A DNA stretch of 28,213 bases from JBHIEE01 sp046760445 (lineage in GTDB: Bacteria; Acidobacteriota; Aminicenantia; JdFR-78): assembly GCA_046760445.1 (NCBI GenBank), contig JBHIEE010000024.1, positions 1-28,213 of the forward strand, read 5' to 3'. Within the stretch, counting starts at the first letter, position 1, and each line of letters opens with the position of its first letter. A program made the translations under genes and the position numbers. The notes under the pieces are model-generated. The model did no database searches, was not told where the DNA came from, and was given only the letters and a program-made list of their open reading frames with translations. Positions 1 through 7,935 of this stretch are shown piece after piece.

Positions 1-189
1 ATAGACTTGGAAGGTAATGAATTTGCTGCACAAGGAGAAGTAGAAAGAATATTTGTTCATTCTTTAGAAGAAGAGTCTATTATTTATCGAGCTGGGATTC
101 AATTTAAAGAAATCTCTGACAATAATTTAAAAATTTTAAAAGAGTATTTAAAAAGGTTATCTCAATCTGGTGCAAAGGAGAAAAAATGA
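1..189 (+). CDS. PilZ-domain protein, C-terminal end only (partial)
   Basis: The reading frame is open from the first base of the window, so this is the tail of a gene starting upstream. About 62 residues are visible. The segment GIQFKEIS followed by a lysine/leucine-rich helix resembles the last strand and C-terminal helix of PilZ domains (typically GxxFxxLS, then a helix), which bind cyclic di-GMP. The RxxxR and (D/N)xSxxG binding motifs would lie upstream and cannot be checked. The stop TGA overlaps the ATG of the next PilZ gene as ATGA (186-189), indicating translational coupling. The PilZ call is an inference from this C-terminal pattern and the neighbour. Confidence 0.6.
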   Translation: MDLEGNEFAAQGEVERIFVHSLEEESIIYRAGIQFKEISDNNLKILKEYLKRLSQSGAKEKK

Positions 190-542
190 AAGATCTCCAA
201 GAAAAAAGAAGAACTCTTAGATTCGCTCCTGAGAAGAGTCCAGAAACAGAAATAGAAATTCTTTTAGATTTCAAGATCATAAATATCAGTCAAAGTGGAA
301 TTTTAATCGAAACATCAAATTATCTTCCCGTAAATTCTATTCATTATCTTAAACTCCCTGGAAAGAAAAAAACCTTTTCAATCAAAGGAATAGTAAAGCG
401 AGTAGAAGCAATAAAAAAAGGAGATAAAGAATTTTTTAATCTGGCTCTAAAGTTTATAGATTTAAGCTCAGAAGAAAAAGAAAGTTTAGCTGATTTTATT
501 CGTCATATTGAACAAAACAAAGATCTATCTTTCAAAGATTAG
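186..542 (+). CDS. PilZ-domain c-di-GMP receptor protein
   Basis: A 118-residue, single-domain protein. Both c-di-GMP-binding motifs are visible: RxxxR at residues 8-12 (RRTLR), and N33-x-S35-x-x-G38 (NISQSG), matching (D/N)xSxxG. The rest follows the PilZ beta-barrel pattern and ends in a helix (SSEEKESLADFIRHIE). It is likely a cytoplasmic c-di-GMP sensor acting on a partner protein. Its start overlaps the stop of a second PilZ gene, and a pilMNOPQ operon lies about 1.2 kb downstream, so a role in pilus or motility control is plausible but inferred. The motifs appear intact. Confidence 0.85.
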   Translation: MKDLQEKRRTLRFAPEKSPETEIEILLDFKIINISQSGILIETSNYLPVNSIHYLKLPGKKKTFSIKGIVKRVEAIKKGDKEFFNLALKFIDLSSEEKESLADFIRHIEQNKDLSFKD

Positions 543-557
543 CTTTTTCACTAAAAG

Positions 558-1088
558 ATGCCTTCTCCTGTTGGACATTCGATTTTAAGCCTGACTATTG
601 CTTTTGTATTTACTCCCAAACATAAATTTAATTTAAAATTTTTAATATTCATCTTTTTCTTGGGAATTCTTCCTGATCTTGATTTATTCCCAATATTAAT
701 TATGGGAATAACCCGAGGAGGCGCTTATCACCAACTTTATACTCACAATCTTTTTTTTACCTTATTGATAGGAAGCTCAATATATCTTTTGACCAAAAAT
801 AAAATATGGGGGCTGCTTAGTTTCGGGATTGTTCTACTTCATTTACTGGCAGATATTCTGGTGACTGATTTTAAGCCCCCCGTTGGAGTTCCTTTATTTT
901 ATCCTCTGTGGAAGAAAACCTTCTCCTTAGGCCTATTCCCAGGTATTACCAAAGAGAGCTGGCACTCTCTTTTCTCTTGGGCGAATTTAAAAGCAGTTGC
1001 TATCGAAATATTCGTATTCCTTCCTCTACTTATTGTTTCAATCATCTCACGAAAAAAGAGAAAATTTGAAAAGATTATTTTTTTATGA
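558..1088 (+). CDS. DUF457/YdjM-like membrane-bound metal-dependent hydrolase family protein
   Basis: A 176-residue integral membrane protein with about four hydrophobic segments (residues 9-19, 28-51, 65-98, 147-164). It carries the residue pattern of the DUF457 / YdjM family: an N-terminal GH (6-7), PDLD at 39-42, YHxLYTHN with H58 and H63, and H95-x3-D99 followed by D104. These His/Asp residues are the presumed metal ligands. The substrate is unknown; family members are annotated as inner-membrane hydrolases by homology only. The stop TGA overlaps an upstream in-frame ATG of the coaD frame (ATGA, 1085-1088), so it is probably co-transcribed with coaD. Family assignment is fairly secure; function is not. 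Confidence 0.7.
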   Translation: MPSPVGHSILSLTIAFVFTPKHKFNLKFLIFIFFLGILPDLDLFPILIMGITRGGAYHQLYTHNLFFTLLIGSSIYLLTKNKIWGLLSFGIVLLHLLADILVTDFKPPVGVPLFYPLWKKTFSLGLFPGITKESWHSLFSWANLKAVAIEIFVFLPLLIVSIISRKKRKFEKIIFL

Positions 1089-1111
1089 TATGTTTTCAAA
1101 AAAGTATAACG

Positions 1112-1609
1112 ATGGAAAGAATAGCTATTTATCCTGGATCATTTGATCCAATAACTAATGGTCATGTAGATATTATTGAAAGAGGAGTGAAAATTTTTGA
1201 TAAAATAATAATTGCTGCCTTAGAAAACCCGGAAAAAAACTATTTCTTTTCGGTCGAGGAAAGAGTAGAAATAATCAGAAGAATTTTTTCCAACAGAGAA
1301 AACATTGAAGTTGAATCTTTTAAGGGACTATTGGTTGATTTCGCCAAAAACAAGAATGCCCAAGTGGTTATCAGAGGGCTGAGAGCTATTTCTGACTTTG
1401 AATATGAATTCCAGATGGCATTGATGAATAGAAAGTTAAATCCCGACATTGAAACCTTTTTTATGACGCCCAAGATTGATTATTCTTATCTAAGTTCAAG
1501 ATTAGTAAAAGAAATATATATGTTAGGAGGCTGTATTAAAGACCTTGTTCCCCCTATAGTTGAGGAAGAATTAAGGAAAAAAATTCCAAGAATTGGAGAT
1601 AAATTTTAA
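1112..1609 (+). CDS. coaD: phosphopantetheine adenylyltransferase (CoaD)
   Basis: CoaD transfers AMP from ATP to 4'-phosphopantetheine, the penultimate step of coenzyme A synthesis, in the cytoplasm. The 165-residue product starts MERIAIYPGSFDP. The nucleotidyltransferase motif GSFDPITNGH lies at residues 9-18, RGLRAISDFEYE at 88-99, and the C-terminal SSR (128-130, in YSYLSSRLVKE) corresponds to the ISSTxxR-type motif. Length is typical for the family. ATG 1112 was chosen because CoaD proteins normally begin just before the AIYPGSFDP strand. An upstream in-frame ATG at 1085 overlaps the preceding stop as ATGA and would add nine unusual residues (MICFQKSIT); translational coupling from it cannot be excluded. 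coaBC, another CoA gene, is at 12467-13672. Confidence 0.95.
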   Translation: MERIAIYPGSFDPITNGHVDIIERGVKIFDKIIIAALENPEKNYFFSVEERVEIIRRIFSNRENIEVESFKGLLVDFAKNKNAQVVIRGLRAISDFEYEFQMALMNRKLNPDIETFFMTPKIDYSYLSSRLVKEIYMLGGCIKDLVPPIVEEELRKKIPRIGDKF

Positions 1610-1650
1610 CTTAATATTAAGATAAAAAATTTATTCGATTAAAAAACTAC

Positions 1651-1678
1651 TTGACATTATTAATTTTTTTATTATAAT
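1651..1678 (+). promoter_or_regulatory. sigma-70-type promoter for the pil operon
   Basis: TTGACA (1651-1656), a 16-base AT-rich spacer and TATAAT (1673-1678), both hexamers exact consensus. It lies in the 104-base gap between coaD and pilM. The start of pilM (1714) is preceded by the ribosome-binding sequence GGAAGG at 1704-1709. Chance matches are more likely in AT-rich DNA, but position and completeness make this a good candidate for the transcription start of the pil operon. Confidence 0.75.
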
Positions 1679-1713
1679 TAGATACAAAGTAAGACAAAAA
1701 AAAGGAAGGTTAA

Positions 1714-2778
1714 ATGATTAAAGTGGGGAAAACTAAAAATTTAGTTGGATTAGATATAGGTTCACATTCTGTTAAAGCAGTAGAACTAAAGACAAAGAAA
1801 GGAAAAGCACTTGAGTTAGTTAAACTCGGTTACGAAATTCTTCCTCACGAAAGTATAGTAGAAGGAACAATTATGGATTCAACGGCTGTGGCAGAGGCTA
1901 TAAGCCGTGTTTTTGAAGAAAATAATATAAAAAATAAAAATGTAGCTATTTCCCTTTCTGGAAGTGGAGTGATTATTAAGAAAATTGCTCTCCCGTATTT
2001 AAGTCCTGAGGAATTAGAAGAATCAATTTTATGGGAAGCAAAACATCATATCGCATTTCCTTTAGACGAAGTCACCTTAGATTATGTTATTTTAGAGTCA
2101 CCTGAAAGTGAAGCTCAGAGAAAAATGGAAGTGTTATTAGTGGCTGTTAAGAAGGATAAAATAAATAGTTATCGAAGTGTAGTTAGCCAGGCCGGCAAAA
2201 ACTTAGAAGTAATTGAGGTTGATGCTTTTGCCTTACAAAATGCTTTGGAATTAAATTATGAGGGATATCGAGATAAAGTTATTGCATTGATCAATCTTGG
2301 TTCTAATTTAACCAGCACAAATATCATCGCCCAAGGAGTTCCAGTTTTTGTGAGAGAATTTGCGGTGAGTGGTAATTTTATTACTGAAAATATCCAGAAT
2401 GAATTAAATCTGACCTTTGAAGAAGCAGAACAAATTAAAAGAGGTCTCAAGGTTAAAGAATTCTCATCTTCTGAGATAACACCAATTATTGAGGCGAATC
2501 TAAAAGATCTCAAAGAAGAAATAGATAAAACTTTTACTTTCCTTGATACTCAAAAAATCATAGGCAAGAAAATCGATTACATCTTTCTAAGTGGAGGGAC
2601 AGCTAAACTGAAAGGACTTGTTGAGTTTTTCAGAAATGAATTCAAGACAGAAGTAGAAATATTGGACCCTTTCAGAAATGTTCATTATGATGAAAACAAA
2701 ATAGATCCTCACTATATGGAAACAGCACCTATTTTTGGAATATCATTGGGTTTAGCTTTAAGAAAATTAGGTGATTAG
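1714..2778 (+). CDS. pilM: type IV pilus assembly ATPase-like protein PilM
   Basis: PilM is a cytoplasmic actin-fold protein that binds the N-terminal tail of PilN and anchors the inner-membrane alignment complex of type IV pili. The 354-residue protein has the phosphate-1 nucleotide-binding strand LVGLDIGSHSVKAVEL near the N terminus, the second-domain phosphate loop INLGSNLTSTNII near residues 193-205, and the adenosine motif FLSGGTAKLKGL near residue 290. These are the expected FtsA/PilM landmarks and the length is normal. It is first in a tight pilMNOPQ set, two bases before pilN, behind a strong promoter and a GGAAGG ribosome-binding site. Confidence 0.95.
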   Translation: MIKVGKTKNLVGLDIGSHSVKAVELKTKKGKALELVKLGYEILPHESIVEGTIMDSTAVAEAISRVFEENNIKNKNVAISLSGSGVIIKKIALPYLSPEELEESILWEAKHHIAFPLDEVTLDYVILESPESEAQRKMEVLLVAVKKDKINSYRSVVSQAGKNLEVIEVDAFALQNALELNYEGYRDKVIALINLGSNLTSTNIIAQGVPVFVREFAVSGNFITENIQNELNLTFEEAEQIKRGLKVKEFSSSEITPIIEANLKDLKEEIDKTFTFLDTQKIIGKKIDYIFLSGGTAKLKGLVEFFRNEFKTEVEILDPFRNVHYDENKIDPHYMETAPIFGISLGLALRKLGD

Positions 2779-2780
2779 AA

Positions 2781-3398
2781 ATGATTAGAATAAATTTATT
2801 AAAACCTGAGAAAAAAGAAGTATTAAGAGCAGAAGAAGAATTTGCAAGAGCTGTGCCTAAGGAAAAAGAGAAAAGGGTTAATCTTCTCATTTATTCTTTA
2901 CTCATAGTTATTGTAGTAATAGGAAGTCTTTTTTATTTCCTAAACCGTGCAATAAGCCATGAAAAAAATTTATTAAACCAGGCAAGAGAGGAAAAAAAAC
3001 AATTAGCTCATATAGTTAAGGATTTAGAAGAAATACAGAATAAAAAATTTTTAATTGAGAAAAAGATAGAATTGGTCAATCAATTAAAAACCGAACAGGA
3101 ATCTCCTGTAATAATGATGGATGAGCTAAGTAGAAATTTACCTGATTGGGTCTGGCTGACTTCTATCAAATATAAGGAAAATAGAGTAGAAATTAAAGGG
3201 AAATCCGTTTCAAATAATTTAATAGCCGATTATATTAGCGCCTTAGAGGCAAGCCCTTATTTTAGAAATGTAAACCTAATTAATTCCACTCAAAGAAGGA
3301 TAAAAAGAGAAGTTATTTTAGAATTTACGTTAACTTCGGATTTTACATATGGCTATGAGCCTGAAGTTGAGCATGCCTCTGGAGAGGAAAAGAAATGA
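2781..3398 (+). CDS. pilN: type IV pilus inner-membrane protein PilN
   Basis: 205 residues. It begins MIRINLLKPE, matching the conserved INLLP-type tail of PilN that docks in PilM. A single transmembrane helix spans about residues 34-54, followed by a charged coiled coil (about 57-100) and a periplasmic ferredoxin-like domain (LSRNLPDWVWLTSIKYKENRVEIKG... is the usual fold pattern). PilN pairs with PilO to link the cytoplasmic PilM to the periplasmic PilP/PilQ. The stop overlaps the pilO start as ATGA (3395-3398). The C-terminal tail after residue 185 is acidic and probably flexible. Confidence 0.92.
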   Translation: MIRINLLKPEKKEVLRAEEEFARAVPKEKEKRVNLLIYSLLIVIVVIGSLFYFLNRAISHEKNLLNQAREEKKQLAHIVKDLEEIQNKKFLIEKKIELVNQLKTEQESPVIMMDELSRNLPDWVWLTSIKYKENRVEIKGKSVSNNLIADYISALEASPYFRNVNLINSTQRRIKREVILEFTLTSDFTYGYEPEVEHASGEEKK

Positions 3399-3988
3399 GA
3401 GATTTACCTTGGTATGGCTATTTAATTGGAGCTTTGGTTATTTTGGGATTATTCTATATAGCATATTACAAACCAAAAAATGGGGAACTTAACCGATTAA
3501 AGGAAAAAAGAATTGCTACTGAACAAGAAGTCCGTAGAGCAAAAGCTCAAAAAAAAGAAATAGAAAAACTTAAAATGGAAATTGAAAAATTAAATCTTAA
3601 ATTAGAGGAATTGGAACGAATAATTCCCGAAAAAAAAGAAATAAGCATTATTCTAAGGAGAATTCAGCAGTTAGCCTCTGATTCTCATTTAACTATTATT
3701 AAATTCGCACCCAAGGGAGAAACCCAACAAGAATTTTACTCAGAATGGCCTATTTCCATTGAACTGAACGGAAATTATCATAATCTTGGTATTTTTTTCG
3801 ATCATTTAAGTCGATTTTCAAAATTATTTAATGTAGAAAATATTTCTATTTCTGCTCTTAAGAATCAGACCCCTGCTAATACTATTTCTGTGTCATGTAT
3901 AGCTAAAACTTATATCTTTAAAGAAAAAGTGCTTTCTCCTTCATTGCCATCAACACAAGCTTCAAAAACCCCTCAAAGAGGGAGGTAA
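3395..3988 (+). CDS. pilO: type IV pilus inner-membrane protein PilO
   Basis: 197 residues. A short cytoplasmic N terminus, one transmembrane helix (about 8-25), a long charged coiled coil (about 31-76), then the PilO periplasmic domain (IPEKKEISIILRRIQQLA, and later YHNLGIFFDHLSRFSKLFNVENI, a classic PilO signature). It heterodimerises with PilN in the inner membrane. It overlaps pilN by four bases (ATGA) and is followed after two bases by pilP. The last 25 residues are Ser/Thr/Pro-rich and probably disordered. Confidence 0.93.
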   Translation: MRDLPWYGYLIGALVILGLFYIAYYKPKNGELNRLKEKRIATEQEVRRAKAQKKEIEKLKMEIEKLNLKLEELERIIPEKKEISIILRRIQQLASDSHLTIIKFAPKGETQQEFYSEWPISIELNGNYHNLGIFFDHLSRFSKLFNVENISISALKNQTPANTISVSCIAKTYIFKEKVLSPSLPSTQASKTPQRGR

Positions 3989-3990
3989 AA

Positions 3991-4446
3991 TTGAGGAAAA
4001 AAATGAAAAAAATTTATATCATTTTTTTAATATTTTTGATTATTCCTCTTCCTCAATTATTATTTCCTCAGGAGCAACCTAAAAAAGAAGAAGAAATAAA
4101 ATCAAAACGATTTTTTTATAGTCCAGCAGGAAGAAGGGACCCCTTCAGAGATCTATTAACTGGCCGGGTAGTTCCAGAAAAACCAAAAAAATCAGGACGA
4201 GCAGGACTTTCTGTAGAAGAAATTACCTTAGCAGGAATTACCAAAGTTAAAGGTGAATATACCGCTATAGTTAATGCTCCAGATGGATTCCCTTATTTTA
4301 TTAAGAAAGGGGATAAATTTTACGACGGCTATGTTTTATCAATAAAAGACAATGAAATTGTTCTCCGACAAAAATTAATCAGACCTCTCGGAGGAAAAAA
4401 GTATAAAGATATTGTCAAAAAATTGAAACTCGGAGAGGAGGGATGA
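3991..4446 (+). CDS. pilP: PilP-like periplasmic connector protein
   Basis: 151 residues. An N-terminal hydrophobic signal (about 7-26) leads to a linker with GRRDPFRDLL at 47-56, the hallmark GRxDPF motif of PilP, then a small beta domain (EEITLAGITKVKGEYTAIV... FIKKGDKFYDGYVLSI) of the PilP/GspC homology type. PilP joins PilN/PilO to the secretin PilQ. Unlike many PilP proteins, no lipobox cysteine is present (PQLLFPQEQ), so it is probably exported by signal peptidase I or stays membrane-anchored. TTG 3991 has GGAGGT (3981-3986) four bases upstream. ATG 4003, with GAGG at 3993-3996, is an equally reasonable start giving MKKIYIIF. Confidence 0.85.
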   Translation: MRKKMKKIYIIFLIFLIIPLPQLLFPQEQPKKEEEIKSKRFFYSPAGRRDPFRDLLTGRVVPEKPKKSGRAGLSVEEITLAGITKVKGEYTAIVNAPDGFPYFIKKGDKFYDGYVLSIKDNEIVLRQKLIRPLGGKKYKDIVKKLKLGEEG

Positions 4447-4447
4447 T

Positions 4448-6817
4448 ATGAGTTTTACAAGAAAACTAAGCATCTTAATAATAATCGTGACTAGCTTACT
4501 TCTTTTAGGCTATGCTCAAGAGAAAAACAAACCAATAGAAATACTTAAGGTCTATTCAACAGTTCAAGATTCAAAAACCAAATTAATCTTCCAAACTTCT
4601 TCTTTTCTACCTCTTCCTATTGTTTATAGTTCAAAGGATAACCCTTTAACTTTAGTTATTGAATTTGAAAATGTTAAAGTTTCTAATCTTGCCAAAAAAT
4701 ATTCAGCAAATTCTCCATTAGTAAAAGAAGTAAGAATATATCCCCTTTCACTCAATTCTGCAAAAGCTGAAATTGAATTAGCTGAAAATGCTCCTTATCG
4801 TGTCAATTCGACATCAAACAACTTAATTATAGAATTTAGTAATATTAAAAAAACTCCACCAACAATTCCCAAAAAAGAGGAGAAGAACCCGATTGTTAAA
4901 GAAAAAGAAGTTAAAACGAATCCATCTATAATAAAAACTCTGCCTCCAGCTACTTTTCTCCAAGATATTAATATTGAAAAAAATAAAGAAGAGAAATTAA
5001 GAGTAATCCTCAAATTAAACGGAGAAGCTATCTACAAATGCCTTGAACTAAATAATCCAGAGAGAATCGTCATTGATTTATTTGAAATTATAAATTCAAC
5101 TCCTAAATCTGAATATAAGGTTGGAGATTATGGAATTGCAAGAATTAGAACCGCTCAATTTCAGTCTGATCCAAAGATAGCTCGAGTTGTTTTTGATATG
5201 ATTAATCATTCTACCTATAAAATTGATAAAACCCAGGATAAACTAATTGTTACCTTTTCTAAACCTAATCAGGAAACTTCAAAAATGGTAAAGAGAGAGC
5301 TTAAAAAGCCTGCTCCAGTAACTGCTGTTGAGAAGAAGACTCCTTCTCCCATTAAGAAAAAACCAACTCCACCTTCCACAAAAAATATTCAAATTAAAGA
5401 CCCTATCAAAGAATCAATAATAAAAGAGCAAACCCAGTTAGAAAAAGAACAAAGTAAGATTGAGGAATCTCCACCAGAACAAGAGGAAGAAGAAAGTAAA
5501 AGTAAAGAGACTACTCCTCAAGAACTCTTTCAAACAAAAACTATTGCTGGAGCAGAGGGAAAATATAGAGGAGAAAAAGTTACTCTTAGATTTAAAGACG
5601 CTGATTTAAGAGATGTAATCATTTATTTAGGCACAGTAGCAGGATTAAATGTGGTCTTTGACCCTGGAGTTTCAGGAAGAGTTACTTGCGAGTTAGTCGA
5701 AGTGCCCTGGGATCAGGCTTTAGATATTATTTTAAAATCTAACAAGCTTGGTATGGTTCTGAAAGGAAATGTTTTAAGAATAGCTAGTGTAGACACCTTA
5801 GCTCGAGAAGAAGAACAAACAAGAAGACTGAGAGAAGCCAAAGAATTAGCTGGCCCCGTAAAGGTTCGAACCATTCCATTATCTTATGCTAAGGCGAAGC
5901 AGATAAAACCTGTCTTAGATAGACAACTCTCTGCCCGTGGGGAAATCATTTTCGACGAACGAAGTAATACCTTAATTATTACTGATGTACCAGAAAGGGT
6001 AGAAATTATTGAAAAATTAATCGCCACTCTCGATGTTCCCAATCCTCAAGTTAGCATTGAAGCCCGAATAGTAGAAGCAACAGCTAATTTTGCTCGAAAT
6101 TTAGGTATTCAGTGGGGATTTAAAGCAGTGGCTGATGCTTATTACGGAAATCAAACTTCTTTACAATTTCCCAATAGTATCTTAGTTGATGGATCACGAA
6201 TTGGCGGTGTATTAGCTCGAGGAATGGAAGGTCCCTTAGGCGGGTATGCCATTAATTTACCAGCTCCTGTTTTTGATACAGCTATTGGTCTTTCTTTTGG
6301 AAATGTTTTAGATACCTTTCGATTAGATATAGCTCTATCAGCCTTAGAAACTTCAGGGCGAGGAAGAATAATCTCTGCTCCTAAGGTAACCACTCAAAAC
6401 AATATGGAGGCCGAGATATTACAAGGAAGACAAATTCCTGTTCAAACAATAGCTAACTTTACCGTTACTACAAGGTATGTTAATGCTGCTTTAGAACTAA
6501 GAGTCACGCCTCAGATTACTCCTGCGGGAACAATAATTATGACTATAGAAATAAGAAATAATGCGGCTGATTTTGCTAATTTAGTGCAGGGGATTCCTCC
6601 TATCATTACTCAAAGTGCGAAAACAACTGTAATGGTTAAAGATGGAGGAACAACAGTTATTGGAGGAATATATCGAGTCGAAGAGTCAGTGACTCGAACT
6701 AGAGTTCCTCTATTACATAAAATTCCCCTTTTAGGTAATTTTTTTAAATCTTTTTCTCGAACAACAACCAATAGAGAATTACTAATCTTTATTACCCCGA
6801 GAATAATTAGAGGATAG
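4448..6817 (+). CDS. pilQ: type IV pilus secretin PilQ with two AMIN domains
   Basis: A 789-residue outer-membrane secretin forming the pilus exit pore. Signal peptide: residues 1-23. AMIN-type peptidoglycan-binding repeats: about 30-130 and 170-272. A low-complexity Lys/Pro/Glu linker: 273-370. STN/N0 domain: 377-447 (LRFKDADLRDVIIYLG). NolW/N1 domain: 471-530 (VRTIPLSYAKAKQIKPVL, NTLIITD). C-terminal secretin barrel: about 600-789, with GRGRIISAPKVTTQNN, VPLLHKIPLLGNFF and the final ELLIFITPRII signature. Order and length fit PilQ. GGAGG sits six bases before ATG 4448. It has no lipobox cysteine. The gene closes the canonical pilMNOPQ order. Confidence 0.96.
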   Translation: MSFTRKLSILIIIVTSLLLLGYAQEKNKPIEILKVYSTVQDSKTKLIFQTSSFLPLPIVYSSKDNPLTLVIEFENVKVSNLAKKYSANSPLVKEVRIYPLSLNSAKAEIELAENAPYRVNSTSNNLIIEFSNIKKTPPTIPKKEEKNPIVKEKEVKTNPSIIKTLPPATFLQDINIEKNKEEKLRVILKLNGEAIYKCLELNNPERIVIDLFEIINSTPKSEYKVGDYGIARIRTAQFQSDPKIARVVFDMINHSTYKIDKTQDKLIVTFSKPNQETSKMVKRELKKPAPVTAVEKKTPSPIKKKPTPPSTKNIQIKDPIKESIIKEQTQLEKEQSKIEESPPEQEEEESKSKETTPQELFQTKTIAGAEGKYRGEKVTLRFKDADLRDVIIYLGTVAGLNVVFDPGVSGRVTCELVEVPWDQALDIILKSNKLGMVLKGNVLRIASVDTLAREEEQTRRLREAKELAGPVKVRTIPLSYAKAKQIKPVLDRQLSARGEIIFDERSNTLIITDVPERVEIIEKLIATLDVPNPQVSIEARIVEATANFARNLGIQWGFKAVADAYYGNQTSLQFPNSILVDGSRIGGVLARGMEGPLGGYAINLPAPVFDTAIGLSFGNVLDTFRLDIALSALETSGRGRIISAPKVTTQNNMEAEILQGRQIPVQTIANFTVTTRYVNAALELRVTPQITPAGTIIMTIEIRNNAADFANLVQGIPPIITQSAKTTVMVKDGGTTVIGGIYRVEESVTRTRVPLLHKIPLLGNFFKSFSRTTTNRELLIFITPRIIRG

Positions 6818-6825
6818 GAGGGAAA

Positions 6826-7431
6826 ATGAGTAAATTAAAATCTTTTTTCATTTTTTCAGTAATATTTTCCCTTTGGATTTTGTTTCCAGCTTGTAATAAA
6901 CTGGAAAATGAAACTCAGTCCAACAGTTTGTTGATTATAAAATCCTTGAAAGGATATAACTGGGAAGAAGAAGAAGCAGATGTTTTATTTTCTGATGTAA
7001 TTGTCGAAACTGAAACTAGTATTTATGTTCAACCTGATTTGGGTGTGGGTGAGCTTACTGCTAAATTGCTTAATCCTTCGCCAGACATACAATCTTCAAT
7101 CTATAACGATATAATGTTGGAAAGATATGTAGTCCATTTTGTTCGATCAGACGGAAAAAATACCCCTGGAGAAGATGTTCCTTATCCAATTGAAGGGTCG
7201 TTGTCTGTTTTGGTTGAGATTGGTGGAACAACTACTGTTTCTTTTGTGGTAGTGACCATAAATGCCAAAATAGAACCACCTCTTGTCAATTTAGTAGAAG
7301 GCGGTGAACCGGGAATTAAGACAACAGCGGTTATAGATTTTTATGGTCGTGATCTAGCCAATCACAAAGTAAAAGCTACCGGTTATTTGCCCGTATTCTT
7401 TAATAATTACTCCAATGAAATAGGAGGGTGA
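6826..7431 (+). CDS. uncharacterised lipoprotein encoded directly behind pilQ
   Basis: 201 residues with a lipoprotein-type signal: hydrophobic residues 7-22 and a lipobox-like FPAC with Cys23. The mature part is mostly beta. It has a conserved-looking block YVVHFVRSDGKNTPGEDVP (101-119), followed by a strand-turn-strand (SLSVLVEIGGTTTVSFVVV) and a second half resembling an Ig-like sandwich (KTTAVIDFYGRDLANHKVKATGYLPV). I do not recognise an experimentally characterised family. A GGAGGG site precedes the ATG, and the gene lies nine bases after pilQ, so it is almost certainly in the pil transcript. Possible roles are secretin pilotin-like assembly factor or pilus-associated outer-membrane lipoprotein; both are inference. 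Confidence 0.7.
   Translation: MSKLKSFFIFSVIFSLWILFPACNKLENETQSNSLLIIKSLKGYNWEEEEADVLFSDVIVETETSIYVQPDLGVGELTAKLLNPSPDIQSSIYNDIMLERYVVHFVRSDGKNTPGEDVPYPIEGSLSVLVEIGGTTTVSFVVVTINAKIEPPLVNLVEGGEPGIKTTAVIDFYGRDLANHKVKATGYLPVFFNNYSNEIGG
7423..7428 (+). promoter_or_regulatory. ribosome-binding site that decides the start of the second lipoprotein gene
   Basis: GGAGGG ends at 7428 and is five bases upstream of ATG 7434. The in-frame GTG at 7428 overlaps this site itself, so it is a poor start. This favours ATG 7434. Confidence 0.7.
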
Positions 7432-7433
7432 AT

Positions 7434-7913
7434 ATGCTCGATAAAATTAAATATATTATTCTCTTCCTTATTATCTTAATATTAGTTCTTCTTACTGCGT
7501 GTGAAAGAAATAAGGTAGCAGAACCCTCCCCCACAGGGCCAGCCACTACTGCTAAGGTTCTCTTTCTTTCAGCCAATCCCAATACTATTTTTGCTGGGAA
7601 CACACGACAGACTTCCACCATTACTGCTATTTTAAAGGAATATGATGGCACCCCTTTAGTCAAAAAGAAATTATATTTTGAAGTAACTGATGAATTTGGA
7701 TTGAGAGTAAATATTGGATGGTTTGGAGGGAAAAAAACTGTTGTAAAAAAAATTACTGATAATAATGGAGTAGCAAGAGTTAAATATTATGGTCCTACAG
7801 CCAACGAAGTCAATAGGCACATCCAAATATACATCTGGGTTTCTGTAGCAGGAAAGGGGGAAGAATTTATTTGGGAAAAAACACCAATTCTTATTATTCC
7901 AAAACATTTATAA
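7434..7913 (+). CDS. lipoprotein with one invasin/Big_1-like Ig domain
   Basis: 159 residues from ATG 7434 (an in-frame GTG at 7428 lies inside the ribosome-binding site). The signal has hydrophobic residues 6-20 and lipobox LTAC with Cys23. The mature region matches the bacterial Ig-like 1 (invasin/intimin) pattern: NPNTIFAGNTRQTSTITAIL, then a DGTPL turn, LYFEVTDEFG, and the terminal TDNNGVARVKYYGPTA (the usual T-D-x-x-G-x-A-x-V-x-Y closing strand). Such domains stack in surface adhesins; a single copy on a lipoprotein is small. Its stop/start spacing to the previous lipoprotein is only two bases, so they form a coupled pair at the end of the pilus operon. Function is unknown. Confidence 0.72.
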   Translation: MLDKIKYIILFLIILILVLLTACERNKVAEPSPTGPATTAKVLFLSANPNTIFAGNTRQTSTITAILKEYDGTPLVKKKLYFEVTDEFGLRVNIGWFGGKKTVVKKITDNNGVARVKYYGPTANEVNRHIQIYIWVSVAGKGEEFIWEKTPILIIPKHL

Positions 7914-7935
7914 TTAGAAAAGACTTCGACCTTTA

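Noticed and set aside
1610..1621. CTTAATATTAAG after coaD as a terminator
   Set aside because: It is a perfect 12-base palindrome but has no loop, is entirely AT apart from its ends and lacks a T tract, so it cannot be supported as a terminator.
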